Assembly (NCBI RefSeq): GCF_918741275.1
Contig: NZ_CAKKNA010000004.1
Location: 186,001 to 250,000 of the forward strand
Source: Bacillus sp. CECT 9360
GTDB taxonomy: Bacteria; Bacillota; Bacilli; Bacillales; DSM-1321
DNA: 64,000 bases
Direction: 5' to 3'
Under the pieces are notes generated by a model. It had not been told where the DNA came from. It made no database searches and worked only from the letters and a program-made list of their open reading frames with translations. The translations under genes and the position numbers were made by a program. Below are positions 1-11,224 of the stretch, one piece after another (the stretch's first letter is position 1; each line of letters opens with the position of its first letter).

Positions 1-2574
1 GAAAAGAAACTTGCCGTTCTCTCTGTTGACCCCACAAAGCAAAAAACAGGGGGCGCGCTGTTGGGAGACCGCATCCGGATGAATGCGATTTTCTCTGATC
101 GGGTGTATATGAGAAGCCTGGCGACCCGGCTTTCGAAGAGTGAACTGTCGCTTGCAATGAAAGATGCCATCTCTGTCGTGAAAGCGGCCGGGTTTGATGT
201 GATTATTGTCGAAACAAGCGGGATCGGTCAGGGCGATGCCGGCATTACCGATATTTGCAACGTATCGATGTATGTAATGACAAGTGAATTCGGAGCGCCA
301 TCCCAACTGGAAAAAATCGATATGATCGACTATGCCGACTTAATTGTCATAAACAAATTTGAGCGTAAAGGCTCAGAGGATGCGAAGAGACAGGTCCAAA
401 AACAATATCAAAGAAGCCATTTGCTGTTTGAACAGGATGCGGATGAACTGCCTGTATACGGCACAATCGCATCCCAATTCAATGATCCGGGAACGAATGC
501 TTTATTTGCGGCATTAATTGAGAAGGTCAATGAAAAAGCAGGGACGGACTGGGTGGTATCGTTCTCCAAGAAAGCTGAGGTAAAGAAGCAAAATGTAATC
601 ATCCCGAACGACCGCCGTTATTATTTACGGGAGCTTACGGAAACGGTGCGCAATTATCATAAGCAAGCCGAAGAACAGGTTCATCTTGCCCGGAAGTTGT
701 TCCAGATTGAAGGAGCCATTGATGCTGTAAAAGAAACAGGAACAAAACAAGAAATCCTTTCTGTACTGGAAACATTAAGGGACGGGGCAGCTTCTAAGCT
801 TACTGGGGAGTCAAAAAAGATCCTTGATGGCTGGGCAGCCTTTAAAGAGCAATATTCAGGAGAGAAGTTTATTGCGAAAATCAGGGATAAAGAGATTATT
901 ACAGAATTGAAAACAAAAAGCCTTGCAGGACTCATGATCCCAAAAATCTCACTTCCTAAATTCGTCGATTACGGTGAAATCTTACGTTGGGTATACCGCG
1001 ATAATGCTCCGGGACATTTTCCGTATACCGCTGGAGTATTTCCGTTTAAACGTGAGGGTGAGGATCCAAAGCGCCAATTCGCAGGAGAAGGCTCCCCCGT
1101 CCGGACGAACCGCCGTTTCCATTATCTTTCAAAGGATGATGAGGCAAAACGTCTCAGTACGGCTTTTGATTCCGTGACATTATATGGCGAAGACCCGGAT
1201 TACCGCCCGGATATTTACGGAAAGGTCGGCGAAAGCGGCGTCAGCATCTGTACATTGGATGACATGAAGAAGCTATATGACGGCTTTGATCTTTGTCTTC
1301 CTTCCACATCCGTTTCGATGACCATCAATGGTCCGGCCCCGATCATTCTGGCAATGTTCATGAATACGGCCATTGACCAGCAGGTCCAGAAAAAGGAAGC
1401 GGAGCTCGGAAGGGTCTTAACTCCCGAAGAATTTGTCGAAGTCCGTGCCTATACTCTTCAAACGGTTCGCGGTACGGTACAGGCTGATATTTTAAAAGAA
1501 GACCAGGGACAAAACACCTGTATCTTCTCAACTGAATTCGCATTGCGGATGATGGGTGACATCCAGGAATATTTCATAGAACATAAAGTGAGAAACTATT
1601 ATTCCGTTTCAATTTCGGGCTACCATATCGCCGAAGCGGGCGCAAATCCCATTTCGCAGCTGGCCTTCACGCTTGCCAATGGATTCACCTATATCGAGTA
1701 TTACTTAAGCCGCGGGATGAATATCGACGATTTTGCACCGAATCTTTCATTCTTTTTCTCTAACGGACTCGATCCGGAATACAGCGTAATCGGACGTGTA
1801 GCGAGAAGAATTTGGGCTACGGTCATGCGTGATAAGTACGGCGGAGGCGGACGGAGCCAAAAGCTTAAATACCATATCCAGACCTCAGGCCGTTCGCTGC
1901 ATGCTCAGGAAATCGACTTTAACGATATCCGTACGACACTCCAGGCGCTTATGGCGCTCCAGGATAACTGTAATTCGCTCCATACAAACGCATATGATGA
2001 GGCGATCACAACGCCGACACAAGAATCGGTGCGCAGAGCGATGGCGATCCAAATGATTATTACGAAGGAACATGGATTATCAAAGAATGAGAATCCGCAG
2101 CAAGGTGCCTTTATCATCGAGGAGCTGACCGATTTAGTAGAGGAAGCGGTGCTTGAAGAATTCGACCGCATCAATGACCGCGGCGGTGTACTGGGTGCGA
2201 TGGAAACACAGTACCAACGCGGAAAGATTCAAGATGAATCGATGTACTACGAGATGAAAAAGCATTCAGGGGAGCTTCCGATTATTGGCGTGAATACCTA
2301 TCTGAACCCGAACCCTCCTTCAGAGGAAGCGATGAACAGCATGGAAATCGCTCGTGCGACCACGGAAGAGAAGGAAGGGCAGATCCAAAATCTCCGTGAA
2401 TTCCAAGAACGGAACCGATCTCACTATGAAGCGGCGATCAATCGCCTGAAGCAGTCGGCAGTGAACGGTGAAAATATTTTTGCCGAATTAATGGAATGCG
2501 TAAAGGTCGCAAGCCTTGGACAAATCACCCACGCGCTTTACGAGGTTGGCGGACAATATAGGAGGAATATGTAG
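1..2574 (+). CDS. icmF: Fused isobutyryl-CoA mutase IcmF, 5'-truncated by the window edge
   Basis: The reading frame is open from base 1, so about 857 C-terminal residues of a protein usually near 1,080 residues are visible. IcmF interconverts isobutyryl-CoA and n-butyryl-CoA with adenosylcobalamin and carries its own MeaB-like GTPase chaperone. The GTPase part is seen at the start: ETSGIGQGD resembles the MeaB/ArgK G3 segment, and NKFE stands where an NKxD base-recognition motif is expected. The acyl-CoA mutase barrel follows, with [23 protein letters not shown] and [24 protein letters not shown] segments. The N-terminal B12-binding domain and the Walker A motif lie upstream of the window. 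A strong terminator follows. The family assignment is firm; preference for isobutyryl-CoA over a close homologue such as pivalyl-CoA is inferred. Confidence 0.93.
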   Translation, partial: EKKLAVLSVDPTKQKTGGALLGDRIRMNAIFSDRVYMRSLATRLSKSELSLAMKDAISVVKAAGFDVIIVETSGIGQGDAGITDICNVSMYVMTSEFGAPSQLEKIDMIDYADLIVINKFERKGSEDAKRQVQKQYQRSHLLFEQDADELPVYGTIASQFNDPGTNALFAALIEKVNEKAGTDWVVSFSKKAEVKKQNVIIPNDRRYYLRELTETVRNYHKQAEEQVHLARKLFQIEGAIDAVKETGTKQEILSVLETLRDGAASKLTGESKKILDGWAAFKEQYSGEKFIAKIRDKEIITELKTKSLAGLMIPKISLPKFVDYGEILRWVYRDNAPGHFPYTAGVFPFKREGEDPKRQFAGEGSPVRTNRRFHYLSKDDEAKRLSTAFDSVTLYGEDPDYRPDIYGKVGESGVSICTLDDMKKLYDGFDLCLPSTSVSMTINGPAPIILAMFMNTAIDQQVQKKEAELGRVLTPEEFVEVRAYTLQTVRGTVQADILKEDQGQNTCIFSTEFALRMMGDIQEYFIEHKVRNYYSVSISGYHIAEAGANPISQLAFTLANGFTYIEYYLSRGMNIDDFAPNLSFFFSNGLDPEYSVIGRVARRIWATVMRDKYGGGGRSQKLKYHIQTSGRSLHAQEIDFNDIRTTLQALMALQDNCNSLHTNAYDEAITTPTQESVRRAMAIQMIITKEHGLSKNENPQQGAFIIEELTDLVEEAVLEEFDRINDRGGVLGAMETQYQRGKIQDESMYYEMKKHSGELPIIGVNTYLNPNPPSEEAMNSMEIARATTEEKEGQIQNLREFQERNRSHYEAAINRLKQSAVNGENIFAELMECVKVASLGQITHALYEVGGQYRRNM

Positions 2575-2584
2575 CATATCTGAA

Positions 2585-2627
2585 AGGTACTGAACGACAA
2601 AAACAGTGGTTCAGTACCTGCTTTTTA
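2585..2627 (+). terminator. Intrinsic terminator of icmF
   Basis: An 11-bp perfect stem (AGGTACTGAAC at 2585-2595 with GTTCAGTACCT at 2609-2619) is followed by a T run just downstream of the icmF stop. Confidence 0.9.
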
Positions 2628-2739
2628 ATTAAATCAAGAATAGAAATAGCAAATGGTATTTTTTACTTATAATAATCAGTAAAAAAGGCTATAATGATAG
2701 TTCCATTGTTTTTTAAGCGTTTGTTTGGAGTGATAGAAA

Positions 2740-2901
2740 ATGAATGTGAAACATGTGAGAAACGGCATTTTTTGTTTAGGAGCACTTTTTATCCTTTATA
2801 AATTCTATGAATATGCATTGGGTGCTGTTTCTTTTTTGCTGTTATCTATTTTCTTTTTCTGGATGGCCTATCGCCAATGGAAAAACGGTCGCGTTCAATG
2901 A
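2740..2901 (+). CDS. Small two-helix membrane protein (53 aa)
   Basis: This short gene has an ATG start 9 bases after GGAG (2727-2730). The product has two hydrophobic stretches, about residues 9-20 (GIFCLGALFILY) and 26-43 (ALGAVSFLLLSIFFFWMA), separated by KFYEY, and a basic tail RQWKNGRVQ. It probably forms a membrane hairpin. It lies alone between the icmF terminator and the rpoE promoter region. I do not recognise the family. The Shine-Dalgarno spacing and coherent hydrophobic pattern argue for a real gene, but no homology can be checked here. Confidence 0.55.
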   Translation: MNVKHVRNGIFCLGALFILYKFYEYALGAVSFLLLSIFFFWMAYRQWKNGRVQ

Positions 2902-3099
2902 GCGAAAAGTAAAGAAAACTCGGTGAAAAAACGTTGAAAGATTGAGATATGTCTGGCATAAACCTATTTTAATTGTTTATAATGAATAGTATGTCTGGCA
3001 AGAATTTCAATTTGACAGGCAAGAATCCTTGTTAAGATTATTTTTTTATGTAAAAAAACATAATGTATATGTTTGGAATAGAGAAAGGAAGTGCAGAGC

Positions 3100-3660
3100 T
3101 TGGCTTTAAAAAAATACTCAAAAGAGAAATTATCGGAAATGTCACTTTTAGAAATCGCTTATGAATTACTTGCTGAAAAAAAGCAGCCGGTTTCTTTTAA
3201 GGACTTAATGGCTCAAGTTTCAAAATTACAGGGTCTTTCGGATGAAGAGATAAATAAAAGAATCTCTCAATTTTATACCGACCTTAATGTCGATGGCCGA
3301 TTCACTTCGCTTGGAGAAAACCGTTGGGGTTTAAAGGCGTGGTATCCTGTCGATCAAATTGAAGATGAAGTCGTCCACGTTGCCACCAAACCGAAAAAGA
3401 AGAAGAAATCGAAGAAAGCGGTTGTGGAAGATATTGAAGATGAAGATGACCTTGATTTTGAGGAAGAAGAACTGGAAGAAGACGATCTTCTCGATGATGA
3501 TGATTTGATTGAAGTAGATGATGATGACGATGATGACGACTTCGATGAGGATCTTGAAGAAGATTTAGTTGATGAAGAAGCTGAACTTGCTGAACTAGAT
3601 GACGAGGATGACGAAGATGACGAAGAGGAATCGGAGGATACCGACGAAGAGGAGAAATGA
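3100..3660 (+). CDS. rpoE: DNA-directed RNA polymerase delta subunit
   Basis: Delta binds RNA polymerase core in Gram-positive bacteria, displaces nucleic acid and increases recycling and promoter selectivity. The N-terminal 85 or so residues match the HARE-HTH domain (EMSLLEIAYELL, ISQFYTDLNVDGRF, WGLKAWYP). A lysine-rich linker (KPKKKKKSKK) follows, then an almost purely Asp/Glu tail to residue 186, the typical disordered polyanion. The TTG at 3100 is chosen because AAGGAAG (3086-3091) sits about 9 bases upstream and the protein then begins MALKKYSKEKL like its relatives; the GTG at 3091 overlaps the ribosome binding site. It is followed by pyrG, as in B. subtilis. Confidence 0.95.
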   Translation: MALKKYSKEKLSEMSLLEIAYELLAEKKQPVSFKDLMAQVSKLQGLSDEEINKRISQFYTDLNVDGRFTSLGENRWGLKAWYPVDQIEDEVVHVATKPKKKKKSKKAVVEDIEDEDDLDFEEEELEEDDLLDDDDLIEVDDDDDDDDFDEDLEEDLVDEEAELAELDDEDDEDDEEESEDTDEEEK

Positions 3661-3678
3661 TAAGTTTCTCTGACGCGC

Positions 3679-3797
3679 TTGACTTTTCAAGTCGGAATTT
3701 GTAAAATCATTTTTGGGCTCCTTAAAAAAGGACATGTTGATAAAATACAGCGCTCCCTTACTTTTGTAAGAGGGGCGTTTTTATTTTTTTAGTACAG
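3679..3797 (+). promoter_or_regulatory. pyrG promoter and CTP-sensing reiterative-transcription attenuator
   Basis: A sigma-A promoter reads TTGACT (3679-3684), a 17-bp spacer, then TAAAAT (3702-3707). Eight bases downstream the predicted transcript starts GGGCTCC (3715). A terminator hairpin follows: GCGCTCCCTTAC (3750-3761) pairs with GTAAGAGGGGCG and is followed by a T-rich run. In B. subtilis pyrG, low CTP makes polymerase stutter and add G residues at a GGGC start. The resulting G tract pairs with the CUCCC strand and blocks the terminator. All three elements (GGGC start, C/U-rich 5' strand, terminator) are visible here. Confidence 0.9.
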
Positions 3798-3889
3798 ATA
3801 ACGACCTCCTAATGAGCTTATTTTAGTAATGATTTTTCGTTGTAGGGAAAAACTACATGAATATCCAACAAGGTCTGATTTTTAAATAA

Positions 3890-5542
<1,653 letters not shown>

Positions 5543-5554
5543 TTTTATAAAAGC

Positions 5555-5591
5555 AAAAAACGCTTGGTGCAACATGACCAAGCGTTTTTTA
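5555..5591 (+). terminator. Intrinsic terminator of pyrG
   Basis: AAAAACGCTTGGT pairs with ACCAAGCGTTTTTT around a short loop, directly after the pyrG stop and just before repeat array A. Confidence 0.9.
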
Positions 5592-5648
5592 ATATGAAGG
5601 GCTAGTATGAATTATCAACCGTCACCGAGCAGTATTTGGATGGATAAT

Positions 5649-6400
5649 TGCTCGTAAATTTTTATACCGCTCGTAAATTCTAATAATCGCTCGTAAATTT
5701 GGGTAATCGAGCACAAATTCAGATGATCGAGCACAAATACGAATAATCGAGCACAAATCTAGATAATCGAGCAGAAATCCAGATAATCGAGCACAAATCC
5801 GAATAATCGAGCACAAATCCGAATAATCGAGCAGAAATCCGAATAATCGAGCACAAATCCAAATAATCGAGCAGAAATCCAGATAATCGAGCAGAAATCC
5901 GAATAATCGAGCAGAAATCCAGATGATCGAGCAGAAATTCAAATAATCAAGCAGAAATCCGAATAATCGAGCAGAAATCCAGATGATCGAGCAGAAATCC
6001 GAATAATCGAGCACAAATCCGAATAATCGAGCAGAAATTCAAATAATCGAGCAGAAATCCAGATGATCGAGCACAAATCCGAATAATCGAGCAGAAATCC
6101 AGGTAATCGAGCAGAAATCCAGATGATCGAGCAGAAATCCGAATAATCGAGCAGAAATTCAAATAATCGAGCACAAATCCGAATAATCGAGCACAAATTC
6201 AGATGATCGAGCACAAATCCGAATAATCGAGCAGAAATTCAAATAATCGAGCACAAATCCGAATAATCGAGCAGAAATTCAAATAATCGAGCACAAATCC
6301 AGATGATCGAGCAGAAATACGAATAGTCGAGCACAAATTCAAATAATCGAGCAGAAATCCAAACACTCGCCCAGAAATCAAAAACTCAAGTAGAAATATC
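5649..6400. repeat. Repeat array A: tandem 20-bp units, about 38 copies
   Basis: Between convergent pyrG and ywjG, the core CGAGCA(G/C)AAAT recurs exactly every 20 bp from 5708 to 6348. This gives 33 consecutive units with no insertion or deletion. The remaining bases of each unit vary among a few forms (ends CC, TC or AC; starts GAATAAT, AGATGAT or AAATAAT). The first three units (5649, 5668, 5688) have a different core, GCTCGTAAAT; the last two (6368, 6388) are degenerate. The minus strand is open in all frames because the unit lacks stop codons, which gives false proteins. The array fills the whole 895-bp gap together with the pyrG terminator. Function unknown. Confidence 0.95.
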
Positions 6401-6437
6401 AGATCAATACACCTGAGAACTATAAGTTTCTATACAG

Positions 6438-6977
6438 TTATTCCTCCGCATACTCTTGTAAAATTTCATCCAACGTGAACCTAATGCCATAATAAGCAAA
6501 CAAAGCCACCATCAGGGATGGGAAACCAACCCGTTTTCCATTATCATCTGGAACCAAGCCTTTTTGAAGCCGTAAATCAATATGCACATCAGCCAGTTCG
6601 TCCAGCGATAAACCTGACGACAGGACAAGAGTGGAAACCGCGGTGAAAGGAACCCCTTCTTTCTGAAGATATTTGGCAAGACTTAGCGCTTCGCTATCAT
6701 CCGAGTAACGCGTAAAGAATAGCACCCGGTCTGCATTCGTGAGCGAAGCAAGCTCTTTCTTATCATCGTAAAGAGCCATCACATTCGGAAAGGGTTCAAC
6801 CCCTTCCAAGGCTTCTGACAATATTCCCTTCATTTCGCCAAAGCCGTGTAAATATATGGTGCCGTCTCCAATGGAAGCCTGGGCGAGCAACCGGGCACAG
6901 TCCTCAAATGCGAACTCTTCTTCATCCATAATCTTTTTAAATAACCCGGTCGTCTGGGTCGAAAACATTTTCAGCAT
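6438..6977 (-). CDS. ywjG: DUF2529 family protein YwjG
   Basis: This 179-residue protein lies between pyrG and spo0F, transcribed towards pyrG, the position of B. subtilis ywjG. The sequence (MLKMFSTQTTGLFKKI start, GDGTIYLHGFGEM, VLFFTRYSDDSEAL, GFPSLMVALFAYYGIRFTLDEIL end) has the look of a SIS-like alpha/beta fold: a glycine-rich turn after a hydrophobic strand, then a second FFTRYSDD segment. The biochemical role is unknown. The start has AGGAGACC about 7 bases upstream on the minus strand. Its 3' end faces repeat array A. Confidence 0.85.
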   Translation of the reverse strand: MLKMFSTQTTGLFKKIMDEEEFAFEDCARLLAQASIGDGTIYLHGFGEMKGILSEALEGVEPFPNVMALYDDKKELASLTNADRVLFFTRYSDDSEALSLAKYLQKEGVPFTAVSTLVLSSGLSLDELADVHIDLRLQKGLVPDDNGKRVGFPSLMVALFAYYGIRFTLDEILQEYAEE

Positions 6978-7072
6978 GTAGTGGTCTCCTTTAAATAATC
7001 GTAGTATTCATTATAAAACAACGATTTTGTGAAGGCGAAGAAATAAATTCTTGAATTTGTTTCCACTTGACG

Positions 7073-7101
7073 GCAGGATTTGAGAAATATTTAGCGAATA
7101 A
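7073..7101 (+). promoter_or_regulatory. Sigma-H promoter of spo0F
   Basis: AGGATTT (7075-7081) and GAAT (7096-7099) with the flanks GC and AGC reproduce the sigma-H consensus RnAGGAwWW, 11 bp, RnnGAATww. spo0F is a known sigma-H gene in B. subtilis. No clear pair of Spo0A boxes could be called nearby. Confidence 0.75.
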
Positions 7102-7247
7102 AAATATAAAGTAGACATTCAATATGCAAATATAATAGAGGGAAAACACGGGTTACATGCCATACATAAACTGGGCAAAAGGTATCTAGATAATAATTCA
7201 TCAAGTTTATAGCTATTTATTCTTTCAGATAGGAAAGAGGTGAGGGA

Positions 7248-7622
7248 ATGGCAGAAAAAATATTAATTGTAGATGATCAATTTGGAATCAGAATTCTGCT
7301 CAATGAAGTGCTCAACAAGGAAGGTTACAATACATTTCAGGCCGCAAACGGGGTGCAAGCGCTGGACATTGTTACAAATCATTCCCCTGATTTGGTCTTG
7401 TTAGACATGAAAATTCCGGGAATGGACGGCATTGAAATTCTGAAACGAATGAAACAGATTGATCAGGATATTCGAGTCATCATCATGACGGCCTATGGAG
7501 AATTAGACATGATTCAAAAAGCCAAGGATTTAGGTGCCATGACTCATTTTGCTAAACCTTTTGATATCGATGACATACGGAAAGCGGTTAAAGAGTATTT
7601 ACCTGTCCGAAAGTCCGAATAG
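7248..7622 (+). CDS. spo0F: Sporulation initiation phosphotransferase Spo0F
   Basis: Spo0F is the single-domain response regulator that passes phosphate from sporulation kinases to Spo0B and on to Spo0A. All receiver residues are present in this 124-residue protein: the acidic pair D9-D10 ([11 protein letters not shown]), the phosphoacceptor D53 ([13 protein letters not shown]), the conserved Thr in MTAYGELDM and K103 (HFAKPFDI). There is no output domain. The ATG follows AGGTGAGGG. A sigma-H promoter lies upstream and a long terminator downstream, so it is probably monocistronic. Confidence 0.98.
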   Translation: MAEKILIVDDQFGIRILLNEVLNKEGYNTFQAANGVQALDIVTNHSPDLVLLDMKIPGMDGIEILKRMKQIDQDIRVIIMTAYGELDMIQKAKDLGAMTHFAKPFDIDDIRKAVKEYLPVRKSE

Positions 7623-7687
7623 TAAATGGAATTCATATTGAAAAATCTTAAATAGAAAAAAACCTCATATATTGAATGTGTAACCCA

Positions 7688-7740
7688 ACGGCTGTATTTC
7701 AGGAAGGATTTTATCCTGAAATATGACCGTGTTTTTTGTA
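7688..7740 (+). terminator. Intrinsic terminator of spo0F
   Basis: ACGG..TATTTCAGGA pairs with TCCTGAAATA..CCGT across a small loop and is followed by TTTTTT. Confidence 0.85.
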
Positions 7741-7930
7741 GAAAACGATTCCATTTTTCTTAATATTCCCCCAATAAGTTAATTGGTTGCTGTTTTTTTC
7801 ATGGACTGATATGCTAATAGTGTTTTTAATATTCCCAGCCTGCATGAGGTATAGTAAATACATAAGTAAGGGAATATTTTAGAGAGAATCTGCGTCTGCA
7901 GGAAAACATTTGCTATAAGGAGGAAATCAA

Positions 7931-8788
7931 ATGCCTTTAGTATCAATGAAGGATATGCTTAATAAAGCGTTGGAAGGTAAGTATGCGGTCGGTCAGTTCA
8001 ATATCAATAACCTGGAGTGGACCCAAGCTATATTAGCTGCCGCCGAGCAGGAAAAATCACCGGTAATCCTTGGTGTATCAGAAGGAGCAGCTCGCCATAT
8101 GGGCGGGTTTAAAACGACTGTGATGATGGTCCAAGGTTTAATGGAAGACATGAAAATCACAGTACCTGCAGCGATACACCTTGACCATGGTTCAAGCTTT
8201 GATAAATGTAAGGAAGCGATCGATGCAGGATTCACTTCTGTTATGATCGATGCCTCTCACCATCCGTTAGAAGAGAATATCGAAACCACTTCCAAGGTTG
8301 TTGATTATGCTCACTCAAAAGGAGTTTCTGTCGAAGCTGAGCTAGGAACTGTTGGCGGCCAGGAAGATGATGTAGTAGCAGACGGAGTTATTTATGCAGA
8401 TCCGAAAGAATGCGAAGAATTGGTTAGACGCACAGGTGTTGACTGTTTTGCACCTGCATTGGGTTCTGTCCATGGCCCTTACAAAGGCGAGCCGAACATC
8501 GGCTTTAAAGAAATGGAAGAAGTCCGTGATTTAACAAGAATTCCCCTAGTACTACACGGTGGTACAGGCATTCCAACTAAAGATATTCAAAAAGCTGTAT
8601 CTTTAGGAACTTCAAAAATCAACGTAAATACCGAAAATCAAATCTCTTTTACTAAGGCTGTTCGAGAGGTTCTAAGTAAAGATTCCGAGGTGTATGATCC
8701 TCGTAAATTCATCGGACCGGGCCGTGATGCAATCAAGGAAACAGTTGTTGGCAAGATCCGTGAATTCGGTTCAAACGATAAAGCTTAG
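7931..8788 (+). CDS. fbaA: Class II fructose-bisphosphate aldolase
   Basis: This enzyme cleaves fructose 1,6-bisphosphate to dihydroxyacetone phosphate and glyceraldehyde 3-phosphate in glycolysis and acts in reverse for gluconeogenesis. At 285 residues it has the class II signatures: [11 protein letters not shown] (zinc and catalytic region), [33 protein letters not shown] and LVLHGGTGI, followed by the NVNTENQ phosphate-binding loop. The ATG has AAGGAGG 8 bases upstream. It lies in the conserved spo0F-fbaA-fsa order and is followed by a long rod-like hairpin ending in a T run. Confidence 0.97.
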   Translation: MPLVSMKDMLNKALEGKYAVGQFNINNLEWTQAILAAAEQEKSPVILGVSEGAARHMGGFKTTVMMVQGLMEDMKITVPAAIHLDHGSSFDKCKEAIDAGFTSVMIDASHHPLEENIETTSKVVDYAHSKGVSVEAELGTVGGQEDDVVADGVIYADPKECEELVRRTGVDCFAPALGSVHGPYKGEPNIGFKEMEEVRDLTRIPLVLHGGTGIPTKDIQKAVSLGTSKINVNTENQISFTKAVREVLSKDSEVYDPRKFIGPGRDAIKETVVGKIREFGSNDKA

Positions 8789-8810
8789 TCATTTTAAACA
8801 TATTCCAATC

Positions 8811-8887
8811 AGAGCCTGAACATCACGGGTATGCAAGTCCATCATCGATGCGGCATTGTAACTCGGGACAACAGGCTCTTTTCTTTT
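8811..8887 (+). terminator. Rod-shaped terminator hairpin of fbaA
   Basis: AGAGCCTG (8811-8818) pairs with CAGGCTCT (8872-8879), followed by TTTTCTTTT. The 53-base interior can itself fold (CGGGT with ACTCG, then GCAA with TTGT, then a CATCATCGATG tip), making an extended rod rather than a simple loop. Confidence 0.7.
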
Positions 8888-8980
8888 AATTTATAGAAAA
8901 AATAAAAAATTCGCCATTTACACAATTCATTATTGTATGTATTGTATGCTTATATAGAAAAAGAGATGGAGGTTTTTAAC

Positions 8981-9631
8981 ATGAAATTCTTTATTGATAC
9001 CGCTAACATCGATGAAATACGCGAGGCCCATTCACTTGGCATTCTTGCCGGCGTTACGACGAATCCATCACTGGTTGCACGGGAAAAAAACGTTTCTTTT
9101 CATGACCGACTAAGAGAAATTACAAGCCTTGTCCAGGACTCAGTCAGTGCCGAAGTCATCTCACTCGATTTTGAGGGGATGATGAGGGAAGCAAAAGAGC
9201 TTTCCGCGATTGCGCCGAACATTACGATCAAAGTTCCGATGACTCCGGACGGACTTAAAGCTGTTTCTGCTCTAACCAAAGAAGGAATTAAAACGAACGT
9301 CACCTTAATATTCAGTGCCAATCAGGCCCTGCTTGCAGCCCGGGCGGGAGCGACCTATGTTTCCCCATTTTTAGGGCGTCTTGATGATATCGGGTTCAAC
9401 GGCATGCAATTAATTTCAGATATTGCGGACATTTTCGCCATTCATGACATTCAATCGGAAATTATTGCCGCATCCATACGGCATCCGATGCATATTACGG
9501 AAGCAGCTTTAAACGGAGCCCATATTGCCACGATTCCGTATAAACTACTGCTGCAGATATTCAAACATCCATTGACTGATAAAGGCATCGAAGCCTTTAT
9601 CGCAGACTGGAATGCGCGTTCTGAAAGCTAA
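8981..9631 (+). CDS. ywjH: Fructose-6-phosphate aldolase / transaldolase-like protein
   Basis: A short, 216-residue member of the transaldolase family of the FSA/TalC type. The Schiff-base lysine is K84 in NITIKVPMT. The start [16 protein letters not shown] and the segments [32 protein letters not shown] and [13 protein letters not shown] are characteristic. Such short enzymes act either as fructose 6-phosphate aldolase or as transaldolase, and sequence alone does not decide between them. The ATG at 8981 is used because GGAGG stands 8 bases before it; a longer reading from 8933 has no ribosome binding site. It sits between fbaA and murAB as in B. subtilis. Confidence 0.93.
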   Translation: MKFFIDTANIDEIREAHSLGILAGVTTNPSLVAREKNVSFHDRLREITSLVQDSVSAEVISLDFEGMMREAKELSAIAPNITIKVPMTPDGLKAVSALTKEGIKTNVTLIFSANQALLAARAGATYVSPFLGRLDDIGFNGMQLISDIADIFAIHDIQSEIIAASIRHPMHITEAALNGAHIATIPYKLLLQIFKHPLTDKGIEAFIADWNARSES

Positions 9632-9843
9632 CTCTTTCGTTACTTACCTCTTCTGCACAATATGAATATTTATCCAAATAAATTTTTAAAAATTTTACAT
9701 GAATTTCCTAATTTTGTGTAAAGTAATAAATGGTAAGAAAAAAATGTTATCATTTATATATTTGTCCTGGAAAATAATACCTGAATAAAAAGGTGTTTTG
9801 GTTAAAATATTTCTTAACTGCTTAGATTAGAAGGGAGTCTACA

Positions 9844-11127
9844 ATGGAAAAACTCAAAATTGCCGGCGGCTATCCGCTGAAAGGCAGCATTCGTGTCAGC
9901 GGCGCGAAAAATAGCGCGGTCGCTTTAATACCTGCTACCATTCTTGCGGATTCCCCTGTTACGATCGAAGGTCTTCCTGATATATCAGATGTGCAAATTC
10001 TTAAAGGTCTGCTTGAAGAAGTAGGCGGAACCGTTTCTTTTGATGATGGAGAAATGACGGTTGATCCAAGCAAGATGATTTCGATGCCATTGCCAAACGG
10101 ACGTGTTAAAAAGCTCCGCGCTTCTTATTACCTGATGGGGGCCATGCTTGGCAAATTCAAAAAGGCGGTTATTGGCCTTCCCGGAGGCTGTTATTTGGGG
10201 CCACGCCCGATTGACCAGCATATCAAGGGGTTTGAAGCACTGGGGGCGCAGATCACCAATGAACAGGGTGCGATTTATTTGCGAGCGGACGAGCTAAGAG
10301 GAGCCCGTATTTATCTGGATGTTGTCAGTGTGGGCGCCACAATTAATATTATGCTAGCTGCTGTACTGGCTAAAGGAAGAACCGTTATTGAGAATGCGGC
10401 AAAAGAGCCGGAAATTATCGATGTAGCGACGTTGCTGACCAACATGGGAGCGAAAATCAAAGGTGCTGGTACAGATATCATCCGGATCGACGGGGTTGAG
10501 AACTTAAGCGGTTGTAAACATACGATTATCCCTGACCGGATCGAAGCGGGAACGTTCATGATTCTCTCGGCAGCTGTTGGACAAGGCATTTTAATTGATA
10601 ATGTCATTCCACAGCATCTAGAATCTTTAACGGCAAAGCTGAGGGAAATGGGCGTGAACATCGAAGCGGGAGATGACCAAATTTTCGTTTCTCCTGGTTC
10701 CGAGTTTAAATCAGTCGATATAAAAACGTTGGTTTATCCTGGTTTTGCAACCGATTTGCAACAGCCATTCACATCGTTATTGACGAGGGCAGAAGGATCG
10801 AGCGTTGTGACGGATACCATTTATGGAGCCCGTTTTAAACATATCGACGAGCTTCGCAGAATGAATGCCAACATTAAGGTCGAGGGCAGGTCCGCGATTA
10901 TCAGCGGTCCAGTCCAGCTTCAAGGTGCCAAGGTGAAGGCAAGTGACCTCCGTGCAGGAGCTGCGCTTGTCATTGCCGGGTTAATGGCAGAAGGAATTAC
11001 CGAAGTAACCGGACTTGAACATATTGACCGGGGCTATAGTCATCTTGTTGAAAAACTCTCCGGTCTGGGCGCGACAATCTGGCGCGAAAAGATGTCTGAA
11101 GAGGAAGTCGAACAGTTGAAAAATTGA
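9844..11127 (+). CDS. murAB: UDP-N-acetylglucosamine 1-carboxyvinyltransferase, MurAB (MurZ) paralogue
   Basis: MurA transfers enolpyruvate from PEP to UDP-GlcNAc, the first committed step of peptidoglycan synthesis. The 427-residue protein has the catalytic cysteine C116 in [16 protein letters not shown], the fosfomycin target. K22 (SGAKNSAV) and the late RADLRAG-type loop ([14 protein letters not shown]) also match. It is one of two murA genes here; this one sits in the fsa-glpX-rho context, which corresponds to B. subtilis murAB/murZ. GAAGGGAG precedes the ATG. The glpX promoter region follows after only about 100 bases. Confidence 0.96.
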   Translation: MEKLKIAGGYPLKGSIRVSGAKNSAVALIPATILADSPVTIEGLPDISDVQILKGLLEEVGGTVSFDDGEMTVDPSKMISMPLPNGRVKKLRASYYLMGAMLGKFKKAVIGLPGGCYLGPRPIDQHIKGFEALGAQITNEQGAIYLRADELRGARIYLDVVSVGATINIMLAAVLAKGRTVIENAAKEPEIIDVATLLTNMGAKIKGAGTDIIRIDGVENLSGCKHTIIPDRIEAGTFMILSAAVGQGILIDNVIPQHLESLTAKLREMGVNIEAGDDQIFVSPGSEFKSVDIKTLVYPGFATDLQQPFTSLLTRAEGSSVVTDTIYGARFKHIDELRRMNANIKVEGRSAIISGPVQLQGAKVKASDLRAGAALVIAGLMAEGITEVTGLEHIDRGYSHLVEKLSGLGATIWREKMSEEEVEQLKN

Positions 11128-11224
11128 CCAAATCTCAGTGCTTAATGTGTTACAATAATAATTGAATTGTGTTATACTAATTATATGTAATGGATTGCTA
11201 AGTAGCACTGAGGGGGAAGCAATA

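Noticed and set aside
5622..6381. Several minus-strand readings of 60 to 130 codons over array A (repeats of SIIRISARLFGFLLDY type)
   Set aside because: They are frame-shifted views of a 20-bp repeat that lacks stop codons on this strand; all frames are open equally and no ribosome binding site is present.
5649..6400. CRISPR array
   Set aside because: The repeated core is about 11 bp and the variable part about 9 bp, far below CRISPR repeat and spacer sizes. Variable parts recur, and no cas gene is nearby. The same applies to arrays B, C and D.
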